64,000 nucleotides of DNA, taken from the NCBI GenBank assembly GCA_037952775.1, contig JBANAY010000003.1, positions 1,364,001 through 1,428,000 of the forward strand, read 5' to 3'. Position numbers and translations under genes: made by a program. Source of the DNA: Clonostachys chloroleuca. Lineage: Eukaryota; Ascomycota; Sordariomycetes; Hypocreales; Bionectriaceae. Of the stretch, positions 45,945-56,106 are shown in pieces. How positions within the stretch are numbered: the first letter of the stretch is position 1; the number at the start of each line of letters is the position of its first letter. Below the pieces are notes generated by a model. It saw nothing but the letters and a program-made list of their open reading frames with translations. It did not search any database and had not been told where the DNA came from.

Positions 45945-46663
45945 TTAAACGGCGACCTTAAGATAGGTCTTCGTCTCGCCCTCATGCAGGGGCTCTCCAG
46001 TGCTAGGGTCCTCGCTGCCAGGTCCCAGCAGACGCAGGTAGTAATAGTCTCGGCCATATGAGCCCTGGTCCGCAGGATAGTACTTAACACCCCAAGTCGT
46101 CGCACCGTCGGCGCCACCTAGGAAATAACCTGGGATCTCCTCGCCTGTTGTAGCATCCTTGTGGGAGTAGAGCTGGGGGCGGAGCCCTCGATCTTGTACA
46201 TGAGCGCGGCATCATACGGGTAGGGGCTGAGGACGATGGGCGTCCAGGCGACAGCCGTAGGAGCACCTGCTGGAGTCAGGTCTGTGGACGTCCAAGCTTG
46301 GAGGCCACCGTCAGAGCACCGAAGAGCGGTCTTGGCGATGTCGTTGCGGGTAGGAATAGTAATCTTGTTCGCAAGAATTAGAAACCATTGAATAGCAAAG
46401 TTGAGAGGAAAACTTACACTGCCCCACCGGATCGTCGGCTTGCCGTTATTATAGCCGATGGAGTAGCGGGTGGTATCGCTGAATCCATCAATGGCCGTGT
46501 TCTCTGCTTCGGAGAGCTGGATAAGCCAGGGACCTGCTACTCCCGTAGCCGCGTCGTAGTTTGGCCACACTTCGCACCCGCTGCCACGAGATGTAGCAAC
46601 GACGTCCCTCAGGGCGCTGACAGCAGCCGGGAGGAGGGTGACAAGGGCGGTACGGGCAAGCAT
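45945..46663 (-). pseudogene. Small secreted protein gene with one-base frameshift
   Basis: It starts MLARTALVTLLPAAVSA (signal peptide) and continues RDVVATSRGSGCEVWPNYDA; exon 1 is 46663-46418. The intron 46364-46417 has GTAAGT, TTCTAAT and CAAG and is 54 bp without stops, so retention would be silent for frame. In exon 2 the frame fails at a run of five cytosines (46172-46176 region), where one base is missing. The continuation, DATTGEEIPGYFLGGADGAT and on to a TAA at 45945, reads cleanly in the shifted frame. The family is unknown to me; it looks like a secreted protein of about 220 residues. Homopolymer miscount in the assembly is a real alternative to pseudogenisation. Confidence 0.72.
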
Positions 46664-46766
46664 CTTGAGTATTGTGTGACTCGGAGTAGGAGCAATTGAA
46701 GCTAAGAGCAGACGATGAGGATACGGTCTGGAAAGTTTAAGCCTGTGTTGGTGGGAATACACTTTG

Positions 46767-46773
46767 CTTTATA
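46767..46773 (-). promoter_or_regulatory. TATA box of the 45945-46663 gene
   Basis: TATAAAG on the minus strand 104 bp before the start codon. Confidence 0.5.
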
Positions 46774-48772
46774 TCCCTTTTTTGCTCCAGGCCAACTAGG
46801 CAGACGAGCAGCGCTGGATGTAGGAGCTCAATCCTAACGATGCCCTACGCCGCAATCAAGGCCGTGAATGTTGCCTGATCTGATCTTGGCAGCTCCTTGT
46901 AATTCACGATGATTGTTCGCCTTCATGCACAAGCACCGTTAATACCTCAATGGGTTCAATGCCGCAAGAAAACGATGATAGTTCACTCAACTGCGTTACC
47001 GCCATTTCGTGCAAGGCACCTCTTCCCTTGGCACTGGATCGAGAACAACCAAAGTTCATTGAGCTTACAGCTGTACCAAATTGAGATGACCAAAGTTCGT
47101 AAAGCTGACCGGATACCACCTTGTGCGCCTTCCTTAAACTGTTTGGCCTCAAGGGTAGCGACATTTTCGTATTTTTCATTTCGTAATAATCACACCTGGG
47201 CCTCTTTGGAATACGCCTCCCGCTCCCGCTGCCCAAATTGGGTAATTTGGCTCACAACGCTTGATGCAGGAGGTAAGCCGAGTTATAAGAGGACGCCGTT
47301 ATTGCCAGCCCTGCGGCCAATACTATCTCACGGCCAGAGAATGTCCTCTTCACTGAGCCATTAGTAGTTTCACAAAACAGTTCCATATCATACTTACCCC
47401 TCATGCCGAGAAAGATTATGATGGGGTCATCCACAACTGACTGAAAGTACAAATCTGCCATTTGGAGGGTAGGTGAATCCCATCCTCACTTTGAAATACT
47501 ATCAATTCGCTCGTTGTTGATTGTGGCACAGGCACAGTAGCTCCTATCATCGAGAAATGGTTTATACCAATAGAAATTGAAGCGGCGGGCTTTGTTCTTT
47601 CTGATGCCTACGGGCGTTTAGGATAGAACAAGGTCATGTTTGCCTACCCCAGAGCAAGATGTAATGTTTTCAACGATGTATTAGTTATGGCAATTCATAA
47701 CCTTGAGTAGCACCCAAGGATTGCTTACAAGGCAGGATTGCCGGAGTAGGTCCCGCGCCTGCACAGCGTGAGCAGGCAGAATCCCAGGCTGGTTTATTCG
47801 TGCGGGAATTTCTCCACAGGAGAGCTCTTTCGCTCTCATAGCATACGGCCACTTAATCTGCCTTACCTTCGTATGGACTTTTGTTACATGTTTCTGATAG
47901 TTATTAACATCCTACCCTTACCGCCAAGGGGGAGCTAGACTAGAAGCAAGAGGAGGGTGTATACAGCCTCGGGAAAGAGGCGTTTGCATCTCTCCAGCTA
48001 ATACTAAGAATCGCATTATGGTACCACTGAAGCAGGGATAAAAGGTCCGGTTTTCGCGAGTCATGCCGCTCAGCGGCCTAGTTAAAAGGAGCTATTTTCC
48101 GCAGCCTAGATAGATAACACATGCATTTTCCTTCATTCAATTGAAACTCTAACTTGTGACTGACGAGCGAATTGACTGACCGGTCGCGAAGCCTCTGTTC
48201 AATTGAAGCCGGCTGTGGCCTCAAGAGGCGCTGTGACGAGCGTTTCAAATGCTTCCTTCGTGAGAGATCCCTTTCTTCTCAATCCGCTCAATCAGTCGAG
48301 ACGAGGAAGGTCTTCGTACGATGGATCACAATGCGGGTGATGAAGCTGTCAACTCACGCAATATCCACTGTGTTCCACATACCCTTGTGTTGTGGTTGTT
48401 GTGTGTGTGTACGGCTTCCTCTCTCACCGCTTCAGTAGCTAGGGAGGATGGACTTCTATATATATGATCTTAATAAATCTATCTGTTAATAAATACTGTA
48501 CCATATTATATATACCTTTCCCAACCCGGAATTGCGCACCGCTAACATTTATTTTCTTTAGCTGTAACCAGGTAGCTCTGGATATCCATACTTCGCTATC
48601 AGTGAGCGGGCTTAACATATGATTTCTCTCCCGATTGACCTTAAAAGGGTCCAACCTTGGGATCTTATTTGATTTATTAGTAATTGCAGCGCCCTCGAAC
48701 AATGTTTCTCTTTTCTTTTGTTTCTAAATGCCGTTAATGCTTGGACTGAGTGAGGCTCTGAGGAATGGGTTA
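46774..48772. other. Gene-poor stretch of 2 kb to the left of the pogo element
   Basis: No supported gene. It holds copy 2 of the diverged repeat near its right end. Short open frames around 46909-47364 were not accepted. Confidence 0.5.
48436..48577 (+). repeat. Dispersed diverged repeat, copy 2
   Basis: About 142 bp matching 45375-45520 with many AT-shifted differences: copy 1 often has C or G where copy 2 has T or A, as expected if copy 2 suffered more C-to-T mutation. Confidence 0.7.
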
Positions 48773-48814
48773 AGTCGAGTGGGGGAAGTGGCCCGGGGGT
48801 AGAAGTGGCCCACC
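48773..48814 (+). repeat. Left terminal inverted repeat of pogo/Fot element
   Basis: 42 bp starting AGTCGAGTGGGGG and ending GTGGCCCACC; it differs from the right repeat only by one G fewer in the first G-run. AAGTGGCCC occurs internally twice as a direct subrepeat. Confidence 0.95.
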
Positions 48815-48892
48815 TAATTTTTGGCCTGCGCGTCTACCCTAAGTCATATACATCATAACAAAAACAATAACAAAAGCTTCAATTCGTATTTT

Positions 48893-50470
48893 ATAAGCAA
48901 AATAGCTATATATTCAGAATCAGAAATTAATTCTGCGATTAATGATATACTTGCCGGCTTATCTGCACGCGTTGCTGCAAAGAAATAGGCAATTCCTCGT
49001 ACAACGCTTAGACGACGATTGGAAGAGGGCTTGACACGCGCACAAGCGCACGAACACCAACAACGCCTCTCGAAGGCGGAGGAAGAGAGAGTCAGGAGAT
49101 GGATCGTATCTCAAGAATCACTGGGATACGCACCTACGCATCGACAGCTTCGATATATCGCTTCCCAGATCCTTCAAGGTCGGAAGGATCTCGAGCCTCT
49201 CGGCAGGTCCTGGGTCAACCAGTTTCTCAGCCGTCAGGAGGGCCTAGGAGTCAAGATTGGAAAGCGAATAGCGTCAGCTAGGCTTAATGGAGCCAATCCT
49301 GAGAATATTAATAGGTTCTTTAATAACTATGACTCGGTCTCTTGGATCAAACCGGAGAACACGTGGAACGCTGACGAGGCTGGTATTATGGAGGGATATG
49401 GTCTCAACAGCCTCGTCATCGGCTCTGACGAAGGAAGCCGTAAGTATACAGTTCTCAAAGGGAACTAAGAGAGGGCTTGGGTCACGCTCGTTGAGGCTAT
49501 TTCCGCTGTTGGAGAGACTCTAACTCCTTGTGTTGTGTTTAAAGGTGAAGCGGTGCAGTAACAGTGGTTCAAAGATAACTTCAATGAGAAGTGGCTATTT
49601 GCAATATTGTAAAATGGATGGATTAGCAATGCCCTTGCGCTTGAGTGGCTTCAACGAGTATTTATTCCGGAAACTGCTCCTGCTGATCCCTCCGAGGCTC
49701 GGCTGCTGATAGTTGATGGCTACGGCTTATACGTAACGCCGGAATTTATATGGGAATGCTTCCAAAATAATATCTTCCTTCTCTTCTTGCCTGCACACAC
49801 CTCGCACGTCTTGCAGCCGCTCGACTTGGGTGTATTTTCTGCACTGAAAGCGGCCTATCGAAGATATCTAGAGCGGCTCGATGAAATGCTCGATTCGACT
49901 ACGATTGGAAAGGCCAACTTCCTCGAATGTTATACCAAAGCTCGTAAGGAGGCTCTAACAGCGAAGAATATCAAGTCAGGATTTCGGGCTACAGGAATTT
50001 ATCCTCTAAACCGCCGGAAGGTGCTCCTAAGCAGCTAAGTCATAGCTACAGCCAAGGCGCCCTCAACACCACAAAAGCCGGCCCAGAAGGATAAATACGA
50101 CCTTCAAACACCTCGAAATGGCCTTCAAGTTGTTGACACTATGAGGTATCTATGCCCTGCTAGCCCTTGTACGAGAAGGCTGCTCACACGATATAGCTAT
50201 AAGGCGGCGCGAACGATCGATTCATTAAGTGTTCAACTGGTCTTGAAAGATCGGGAATTAGAGGCCCAAAAGGCCCTGAATGAACGCCTAAGTCATAAGA
50301 AGCGTAGAGCCGTTGAACCAGATAAGAATGAGATTTTCTGCTTACTTGCGCAGATAAAAGACGTACAAGGTGGGCTTGACGAATTGAGGAGGAAGAGGCA
50401 GCACGTACGGAAGCCACGAACCTCTAATGATGATAATACCAATGCCACCATAATAGTCGCGACGAGCTGA
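48893..50470 (+). pseudogene. Inactivated pogo/Fot transposase
   Basis: Helix-turn-helix region (LSKAEEERVRRWIVSQESLG, APTHRQLRYIASQI, SWVNQFLSRQ) followed by a DDE domain: first Asp in TWNADEAGIMEGYG, second in LLIVDGYGLYVTPEF, third in HVLQPLDLGVFSALKAAYRR. The distal part is a charged coiled segment. Stops interrupt one otherwise continuous frame: TAG at 48986, then TAA at 49466, 49559, 49610 and 50036. The putative start reads ATA at 48893. Four TAA codons (CAA to TAA) and TAG plus ATA (G-to-A of TGG and ATG) fit repeat-induced point mutation. No protein can be made. Confidence 0.88.
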
Positions 50471-50565
50471 TCACAATGGTATAATTTTCATAGCTATTGG
50501 AGTTGAATTTATATAGTAATTATTAAGTTGCATCATCAAGACTGTTAAAAATGTGTGGCATTTGG

Positions 50566-50608
50566 GGTGGGCCACTTCTACCCCCGGGCCACTTCCCCCC
50601 ACTCGACT
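50566..50608 (-). repeat. Right terminal inverted repeat of pogo/Fot element
   Basis: 43 bp, inverted partner of 48773-48814. Confidence 0.95.
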
Positions 50609-50929
50609 TAATAGAAAAGCCGCCGGCGAAACTGCTCCCCGGGACTAGCTGGAAATAGTAGAGCTCGGGATTGAACTCCGTCCATCCCAGCCGGACTTAT
50701 TAATCATTGACTGGAGGATAAACTGCCGAGGCCTAATTACAGCTGCATTCCTGCTTTTGGCTGGTGGCCAAAAAGTTGATCTGCTAATCCCGAAAGAATG
50801 GCCTGGAATCCCGACTGGACGCTTGCAGTCTCAATTGAAAAAGCTTCTCTCCATCCTGGTTGCAATAATTTTCTCTTTTCCAAGTATCATGCAAAAAAGT
50901 CACCATTAAGAGCATAATTCCCTACCAAT

Positions 50930-52047
50930 ATGCGCTCACTCGCGACCAAGCAGTATAGCAAGCCCAATGGCTTTGAGATCCTCGATCTACCGCAGCCAGA
51001 AATTAAAAACCCAGATGATGTTCTGATTAAAGTCAAAGCAGCGTCTATTAATCCAATAGACCTCCATGTCGCCAACGGGCTGGGCAAGGGTTATATCCCT
51101 GGCAGGTAAGCTCTCCTTTAATGCTTCCTACACATGGGGTCACTTTCTCACCTGGATCATGAAGTCTACCATTCAAGATCGGATACGATGTCTGCGGCAC
51201 TGTAGTCGCCACCGGCTCCGAAGTGTCGTCAAATATCAAGCAGGGGGATGAAGTATGGGCTCGAGTTCCCGAACAGTACCGTGGCACAGTATCGGAATAT
51301 GTCATCTCTCCGGCATATGCCACAGCGCGTACACCCAGTTCATTGTCACATCTTGAGTCCGCATCGATGCCACTGGTATCCCTCACTGCCCTTCAGGTCC
51401 TTGACAGGGCCAATGACATCATAGAGGGGGGCCTCAAGGGCAAAACTCTCTACATCCCCGCAGGCTTATCTGGAGTAGGGAGTGCCGCTCTGCAGCTCGC
51501 TAGGAGAATATTCAAGGCCGGTAAGGTCATTACTACTCTCTCAACGGGCAAGATAGCCAAGATAGATGGGCTTATTGGCGAGAGCGTAGCCGACCAGATT
51601 GTGGACTACACCAAAGAAGATCCCGGCAAGGTCATTCCGGCAGGCTCCGTTGATTTCATGTTCGATATTACCGGGCAAGCAATGGCTAGTCTGCATTTGA
51701 TGAAAAAGAACGGCTTGATACTGACGATCAACGGAGTCCCTTTCGGGGAGAGCGTTAAACAGCGACTCCCTAATCTGCCTCTGATCCCGCGATTGATCTT
51801 GGGCACATATGGCACGGTCGTTCAGTTTAGGGCATCAAGGTGGAGCGTGAAATTTCTTCATGTATTTGTACAGCCGAGCGCGGAAGATCTCACAAGGCTG
51901 CGTGGCTGGGTTGAGCAAGGCTTGATCAAGCCAGTGGTGGGAAAGGTTGCCAAATTTGAAGACATAGAGGCTATTCGTGAAGGGTGCCTAGAGATTGCGA
52001 GTGGGAAAGGAGGGATTGGGAAGTTTGTCATTGACTTGGAGGCATAA
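50930..52047 (+). CDS. Zinc-independent medium-chain dehydrogenase/reductase (quinone-oxidoreductase-like)
   Basis: Exons 50930-51105 and 51165-52047 (59-bp intron) encode 352 residues. Landmarks are VKAASINPIDLHVANG, GYDVCGTVVATGSEV and KQGDEVWARVPEQYRGTVSE (GroES-like fold). A nucleotide-binding part follows, with LYIPAGLSGVGSAALQLARR (GxGxxA-like) and VDFMFDITGQAM. Structural-zinc cysteines are absent, placing it with quinone oxidoreductase/enoyl-reductase-like MDR proteins, NADPH-dependent and cytosolic. The substrate cannot be read from the sequence. It starts 321 bp after the transposon and is intact. Confidence 0.9.
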
Positions 52048-53100
52048 TTTTGATATAACAATTTAATCCACTGGACGATCGAAGTATCGATACGACCAAG
52101 TAGCATATCCTTCGTAGGGCCTTGTTACCATATTATTAGATTTCTGCAAAGCAGTCGCCCCTGCTTAGGAAGACCCCATAGACCTCTTTTGAAAGTGTAA
52201 CATAAGGAGTACAGTATCAGGCATATTGACCTTTACAAATTCTTTGCCTTCAAATAATGCAGCTTCGTGCTTTATGCATCTAATATCCGACAAGCCATTT
52301 TGATAGTGACAGACCGTTTTCTTCCCTGTTTTATGGTTCTGACCCGTAATCCACATTTGTCCGCAGCCAGGATCATGGCCCATGTTAGTATTTCTCATGT
52401 TGTCTAAAGGATGGCAGGGATAGAGAATTAGCGAGATGCACCGGGGGGGAGTTTCGGCACAAGACTGAGTTGGAATCTTCCCGATTCGGAACGACTTGAT
52501 TTAGCCAGACACGCGCGGCAGGCGTACTTGGCAACTCGGCAGTCGATGATTTCCTGTATGAACATGGGCTGAGAACAGTCATGGTATCCTAGAGGAGTGC
52601 CGAGATTGTTTGTCCTCGGCCTCCCTTAGTGCCATGACAGCGCGGTTCAACAATACTTGTTGATCTGTATGAAGCGGACATGATGTCAGTACACAGGAGA
52701 TCTGAGGATATGCATTATTGTAATCTACGAGCTCTTAACTCTTGTGATCAAATAGGCGCTGTGTTTTAGAAAGAAGGAAATACGCCTAGTTTTTATGAAA
52801 CATAATGAGCATGGCCACTTATCTAGAGTGTGTTGACAGAGTCATGTTTTAGCTTCATTGATGTATGGTTTTCTATTTTCTATTTTACTGTTCGGGATAT
52901 AACTCCTCAGGAACAATCATTGAAAGGCCCTGCTAGAATGGTGGTGATCATGATTAGACTGAGCTGGCCCACCTCATATCCGTGGTATTGGCGTAAATGC
53001 GCTGTAGTTTCATGAGTCGGTAAGATGATAGAGTTAACCCATTGTACGAGTTCATGGTGACACTACCATCCAATAGATGCCGAAACTTGGTCAGCGGTTA

Positions 53101-53186
53101 GCTTGATCCTACCAGAACGAAAGAATTCCGAGTCAAGAATGAAGCTTGATCCTACTAGAACAGAAGGAACTCGAGTCAAAAATGAA
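53101..53186 (+). repeat. Tandem duplication, 2 x 43 bp
   Basis: Two adjacent units of exactly 43 bp, each starting GCTTGATCCTAC and ending AATGAA, differing at several positions mostly by C/T or G/A changes. Confidence 0.9.
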
Positions 53187-53860
53187 GTTTAAGCATCGGC
53201 ATCGGTTAAGTTCCACATTGCGCGCGCGGGTATGTGACTGGATATACTTGTTATAGCATTATTTCCAGGGTTGAGATGATATCAACATACCTTGCTAAGA
53301 TGATGATACGACGTTGTGTGGAAAATACCCACATGATCCATGAGCGCACCAGTACAAATCATGGCCGACTTTCATTCCCACAGGATTTCCACAGAACGAA
53401 GTGTAACCCTGTTTTGTGAAGGCAACTGTGTACAAGGCAATTAGTCGGTCTAATTTTGGTAAAACACGATCTATCAACAGGGCCTATTCCGCAACAGTCG
53501 GATAACCTGCATGGGTAGTGACATCCCAAGTAATTACGAGAATCTTCGCGTGAACAGCAGTCAGAGGTGATCAGGCAATGGATCACACTACCTCCCATTG
53601 GACATTTCCAACAAGCATTTTCCAATGCAGAACCACGAGTTTTCTTGCGGAGATAAGTGGAGGTGCTTTCATACATGAAGCTTGCCCTTGAATCCTCCAT
53701 TGGCCTGTATTTCCCAGGCCGTTCCTGTTAGGGCGAGCTTGGGTGTTATACTGTACTAGTATCTAGTGTCTGCTTGCCTCAATGATGTGCAGCATGCTAA
53801 TATTAGAGAATCTCTAGCCACAAGATCTATAATCAATGAATGACCAAAGCTGGAAATATC

Positions 53861-53868
53861 TATATAAA
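53861..53868 (+). promoter_or_regulatory. TATA box of the Arg/Gly/Pro-rich secreted protein gene
   Basis: TATATAAA about 230 bp upstream of the ATG, followed by a strongly pyrimidine-rich leader, as in highly expressed fungal genes. Confidence 0.5.
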
Positions 53869-54097
53869 CTACCAGTCCTCCTCCCTCTTGAGTTTGGCCT
53901 TTCTCATAATCAACATACAAACAAACAAAAATTCATAGTTAGAAGCTTCGGTCTTCTACTTTTCCTTGAGTTTTTTCTTTTGAGTCTTTTTCTTCACTGC
54001 TTGATTACACATTCATCTGCATTCTTCTTCAATCAGAATCATTTCCTCACTCTTCTTTCCAATCTTCGGCATCATTCTTTCTGAACCAATCTTTAAA

Positions 54098-54633
54098 ATG
54101 GTCGCCGCTAAGCAAATCAGCGTCGCTGCCCTTCTCTGGCTGGGCCTTGCCAACCAAGGACTGGCTCTCGGCATCGACGAAGCCACCAACGATCTCACTC
54201 TCATGGAGAGGAGCCCTGCCCCGAAGGGCCCCATGGCAAAGTTTATAGCTGCTGGCCGATTCATCGCCTAAGGGACGAGGAAGAGGAGCTTGTTGAGCGT
54301 GATCTCGACATTGAGACCCGCAGGGAACGCCCTGGGCACGCCCCTAGCCACAGCCCTAAGAAGCCTGGACGAGATCTCGAAGAGTCTGATCTTGAGACTC
54401 GTTCACCACGCAGGGCTATTCCAGGAGGCACCCGTGGCAGCTGGGGTGGCCAGAATGGTCCTAGGCCACGAGACATTGAAGCCCGTGGCCCTCCGGTGCC
54501 AGGTGGTGGTGGCCGACCTCGTCCTATCCGTGGCCCTCGCCCTTCCGGACGTAGTCTCGACGTTCGCATGGGTGGTTTTGGCGTGACCCGTGGTCCAAGA
54601 CGTCCCCGTCCCCGGAGTCTCCAAGATGAGTAA
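54098..54633 (+). CDS. Secreted Arg/Gly/Pro-rich repeat protein, frame break near residue 48
   Basis: The start MVAAKQISVAALLWLGLANQ is a clear signal peptide. The first frame stops after 57 codons (TAA at 54268), but the sequence stays open in a shifted frame to 54633. A 32-bp GT...AG segment (54241-54272) would, if spliced, give 167 residues in one frame; that is shorter than usual fungal introns, so an indel is equally possible. The distal part is strongly basic and repetitive: RDLDIETRR, SDLETRSPR, RDIEARGPP, RSLDVRMGG and RSLQDE recur between Gly/Pro/Arg-rich spacers such as GGGGRPRPIRGPRP. Dibasic sites (RR, KK) suggest Kex2 processing into cationic peptides. It resembles precursor-type secreted proteins; activity is unknown. 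Confidence 0.62.
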
Positions 54634-55119
54634 ACGATAGGGGAGCGACAGGGAAAGAAGGGATAAGAGTGATATTCTTTCTGACTGGCTAGATGTACTA
54701 GATGCGTGTTATATCTGCATTATTTGGTAGTAGCGCGGTCTGCTAGCAATTTGCTTCCTTCGTGGCTTTCTGCTTTTAGTTTAAGAGCAATTGACATTGG
54801 TATACATTTGCGAGAAAATATCTTGAACCATTAAGCCTAGTGACTGAATGTCTGTTCTGGTTTCTTATGCTATACCCTATATATCGATTCTCCTTACAGT
54901 ACTGATTGGTGAATGCCAAGACTAATCAAATTGGATTGTAGTTGATTTGAATGTTTAGTTTGTGCCCCGAAATGAAATGTAGCAACTTCTTGAATCCAGG
55001 AGAAAGGGGTGAGATGAGCAGATGGTAATGTCACGCGTTTTCATCTAGCGGGGAAGAATATTCTGGTTGGGGGGGGGGGGTTTAAACTATCTACTGGAAT
55101 GACTAGCTTCAACGTTGCT
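54634..55119. other. Convergent intergenic region with a homopolymer G run
   Basis: About 490 bp between two convergent genes. A run of about 11 G residues ends at 55080. No gene seen. Confidence 0.6.
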
Positions 55120-56106
55120 CTATGCCATATGCCGAGAGAGCCAGTTGAGGACTTGGTCAGGATTCTCCTGGAACCATGTGTAGCCATCCCAGCGTTTATC
55201 GGTCCCATTGATCCAATAGAGAGTCTTGTCTTCGATGGGAATATTGTCGAAAATTGCCTGGACGTCATCCGGAGATGTCATATAGTCTGCATAGACCTGA
55301 TACATGAATGTTGGCATTTTTACGAATTTGGCGCTGGGGATTGGCGTAAGTTGATCAATATGGAAGCTGGTCTGGAGATAGACGCGCTCATCAAGATCGT
55401 CCAGGTACGATAAGGGGACACCTCGGCCTTCAAGGGCACGAGTCATGAACGACTTGGCGGAAAGTGGCTGGACAGCAACCATGCCTTTGATGCCCTCGAA
55501 AACCTGGGGCTTGAGCCTGATTGCATGGAGGTTGGAATTGGCGCCGTTGCAGCGACTGAACAGACCGATGTTCATATTCTTGGTGTCTTTCCGGTTGCGG
55601 ATGTAGTTGATGGAACCAATTACATCGCGTGACTCGTAATGACCCGAGGTATAGAGCCCATTGTTTCCATTACCACTCTGTCCGTGGTTACGCAGATCAT
55701 AGGCCAGAACATTATACCCGGCATCGTGGAGGAGCTTGTAGTCCGGGATGAAGTTGACTTCCCAGTCATTGCCTGGTACAAGGGCGTTCCAAGGCTCTAC
55801 GCCCGGCAGACCCGCCCTGTTGAACCACCGTGGGTGGTTGGCGATGATGACCTTGTTAGATCCATTCGAAGGAATAAACCAACCCTCAATGGTGACTCCA
55901 TCGTCCGCTGGGAAATAGACGTTCTCGTATTGAAGACCTTCCTCGTCTGGCCAATGCATTAAGGGGGCGATTGGGTATGACCTGAAACCATTGGCCATGC
56001 CCTGAAGCATAGCTACGATCTCGGGCTCAGATGGTTGCGTAGTGTTGGTCTGCGCAGCGGCGAGACCAATGAAGGGAAGAAGCCGCAGGGCGAGTGAAGA
56101 TCTCAT
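55120..56106 (-). CDS. Secreted alpha/beta hydrolase with probable Cys nucleophile
   Basis: Single exon, 328 residues. The signal peptide MRSSLALRLLPFIGLAAAQ precedes the mature protein. Fold landmarks are VTIEGWFIPSNGSNKVIIAN, then NVLAYDLRNHGQSGNGNNGL (the D-x-R-x-H-G-x-S segment typical of S15/S9-like hydrolases), a beta strand MNIGLF and a nucleophile elbow SRCNG. Aligning that elbow with GxSxG puts Cys, not Ser, at the nucleophile position. Late elements are MPTFMYQVYADYMTSPDDVQ (acid region) and NGTDKRWDGYTWF. Such hydrolases with an S-R-C-x-G elbow occur in fungi without a defined substrate, as far as I know. Extracellular location is expected from the signal peptide. Confidence 0.85.
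   Translation of the reverse strand: MRSSLALRLLPFIGLAAAQTNTTQPSEPEIVAMLQGMANGFRSYPIAPLMHWPDEEGLQYENVYFPADDGVTIEGWFIPSNGSNKVIIANHPRWFNRAGLPGVEPWNALVPGNDWEVNFIPDYKLLHDAGYNVLAYDLRNHGQSGNGNNGLYTSGHYESRDVIGSINYIRNRKDTKNMNIGLFSRCNGANSNLHAIRLKPQVFEGIKGMVAVQPLSAKSFMTRALEGRGVPLSYLDDLDERVYLQTSFHIDQLTPIPSAKFVKMPTFMYQVYADYMTSPDDVQAIFDNIPIEDKTLYWINGTDKRWDGYTWFQENPDQVLNWLSRHMA

Larger units (their letters stand above)
48773..50608 (+). mobile_element. pogo/Fot-type DNA transposon, 1836 bp
   Basis: Long GC-rich terminal inverted repeats (48773-48814 and 50566-50608) with a TA target duplication at 48771-48772 and 50609-50610. The interior encodes a decayed pogo-clade (CENP-B/DDE_1) transposase, annotated separately. 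Apart from stop codons, both ends and the coding order are complete. Confidence 0.95.
52048..54097. other. Gene-poor stretch of about 2 kb
   Basis: No supported gene. It contains a 43-bp tandem duplication at 53101-53186 and the promoter of the next gene at its right end. Confidence 0.5.
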
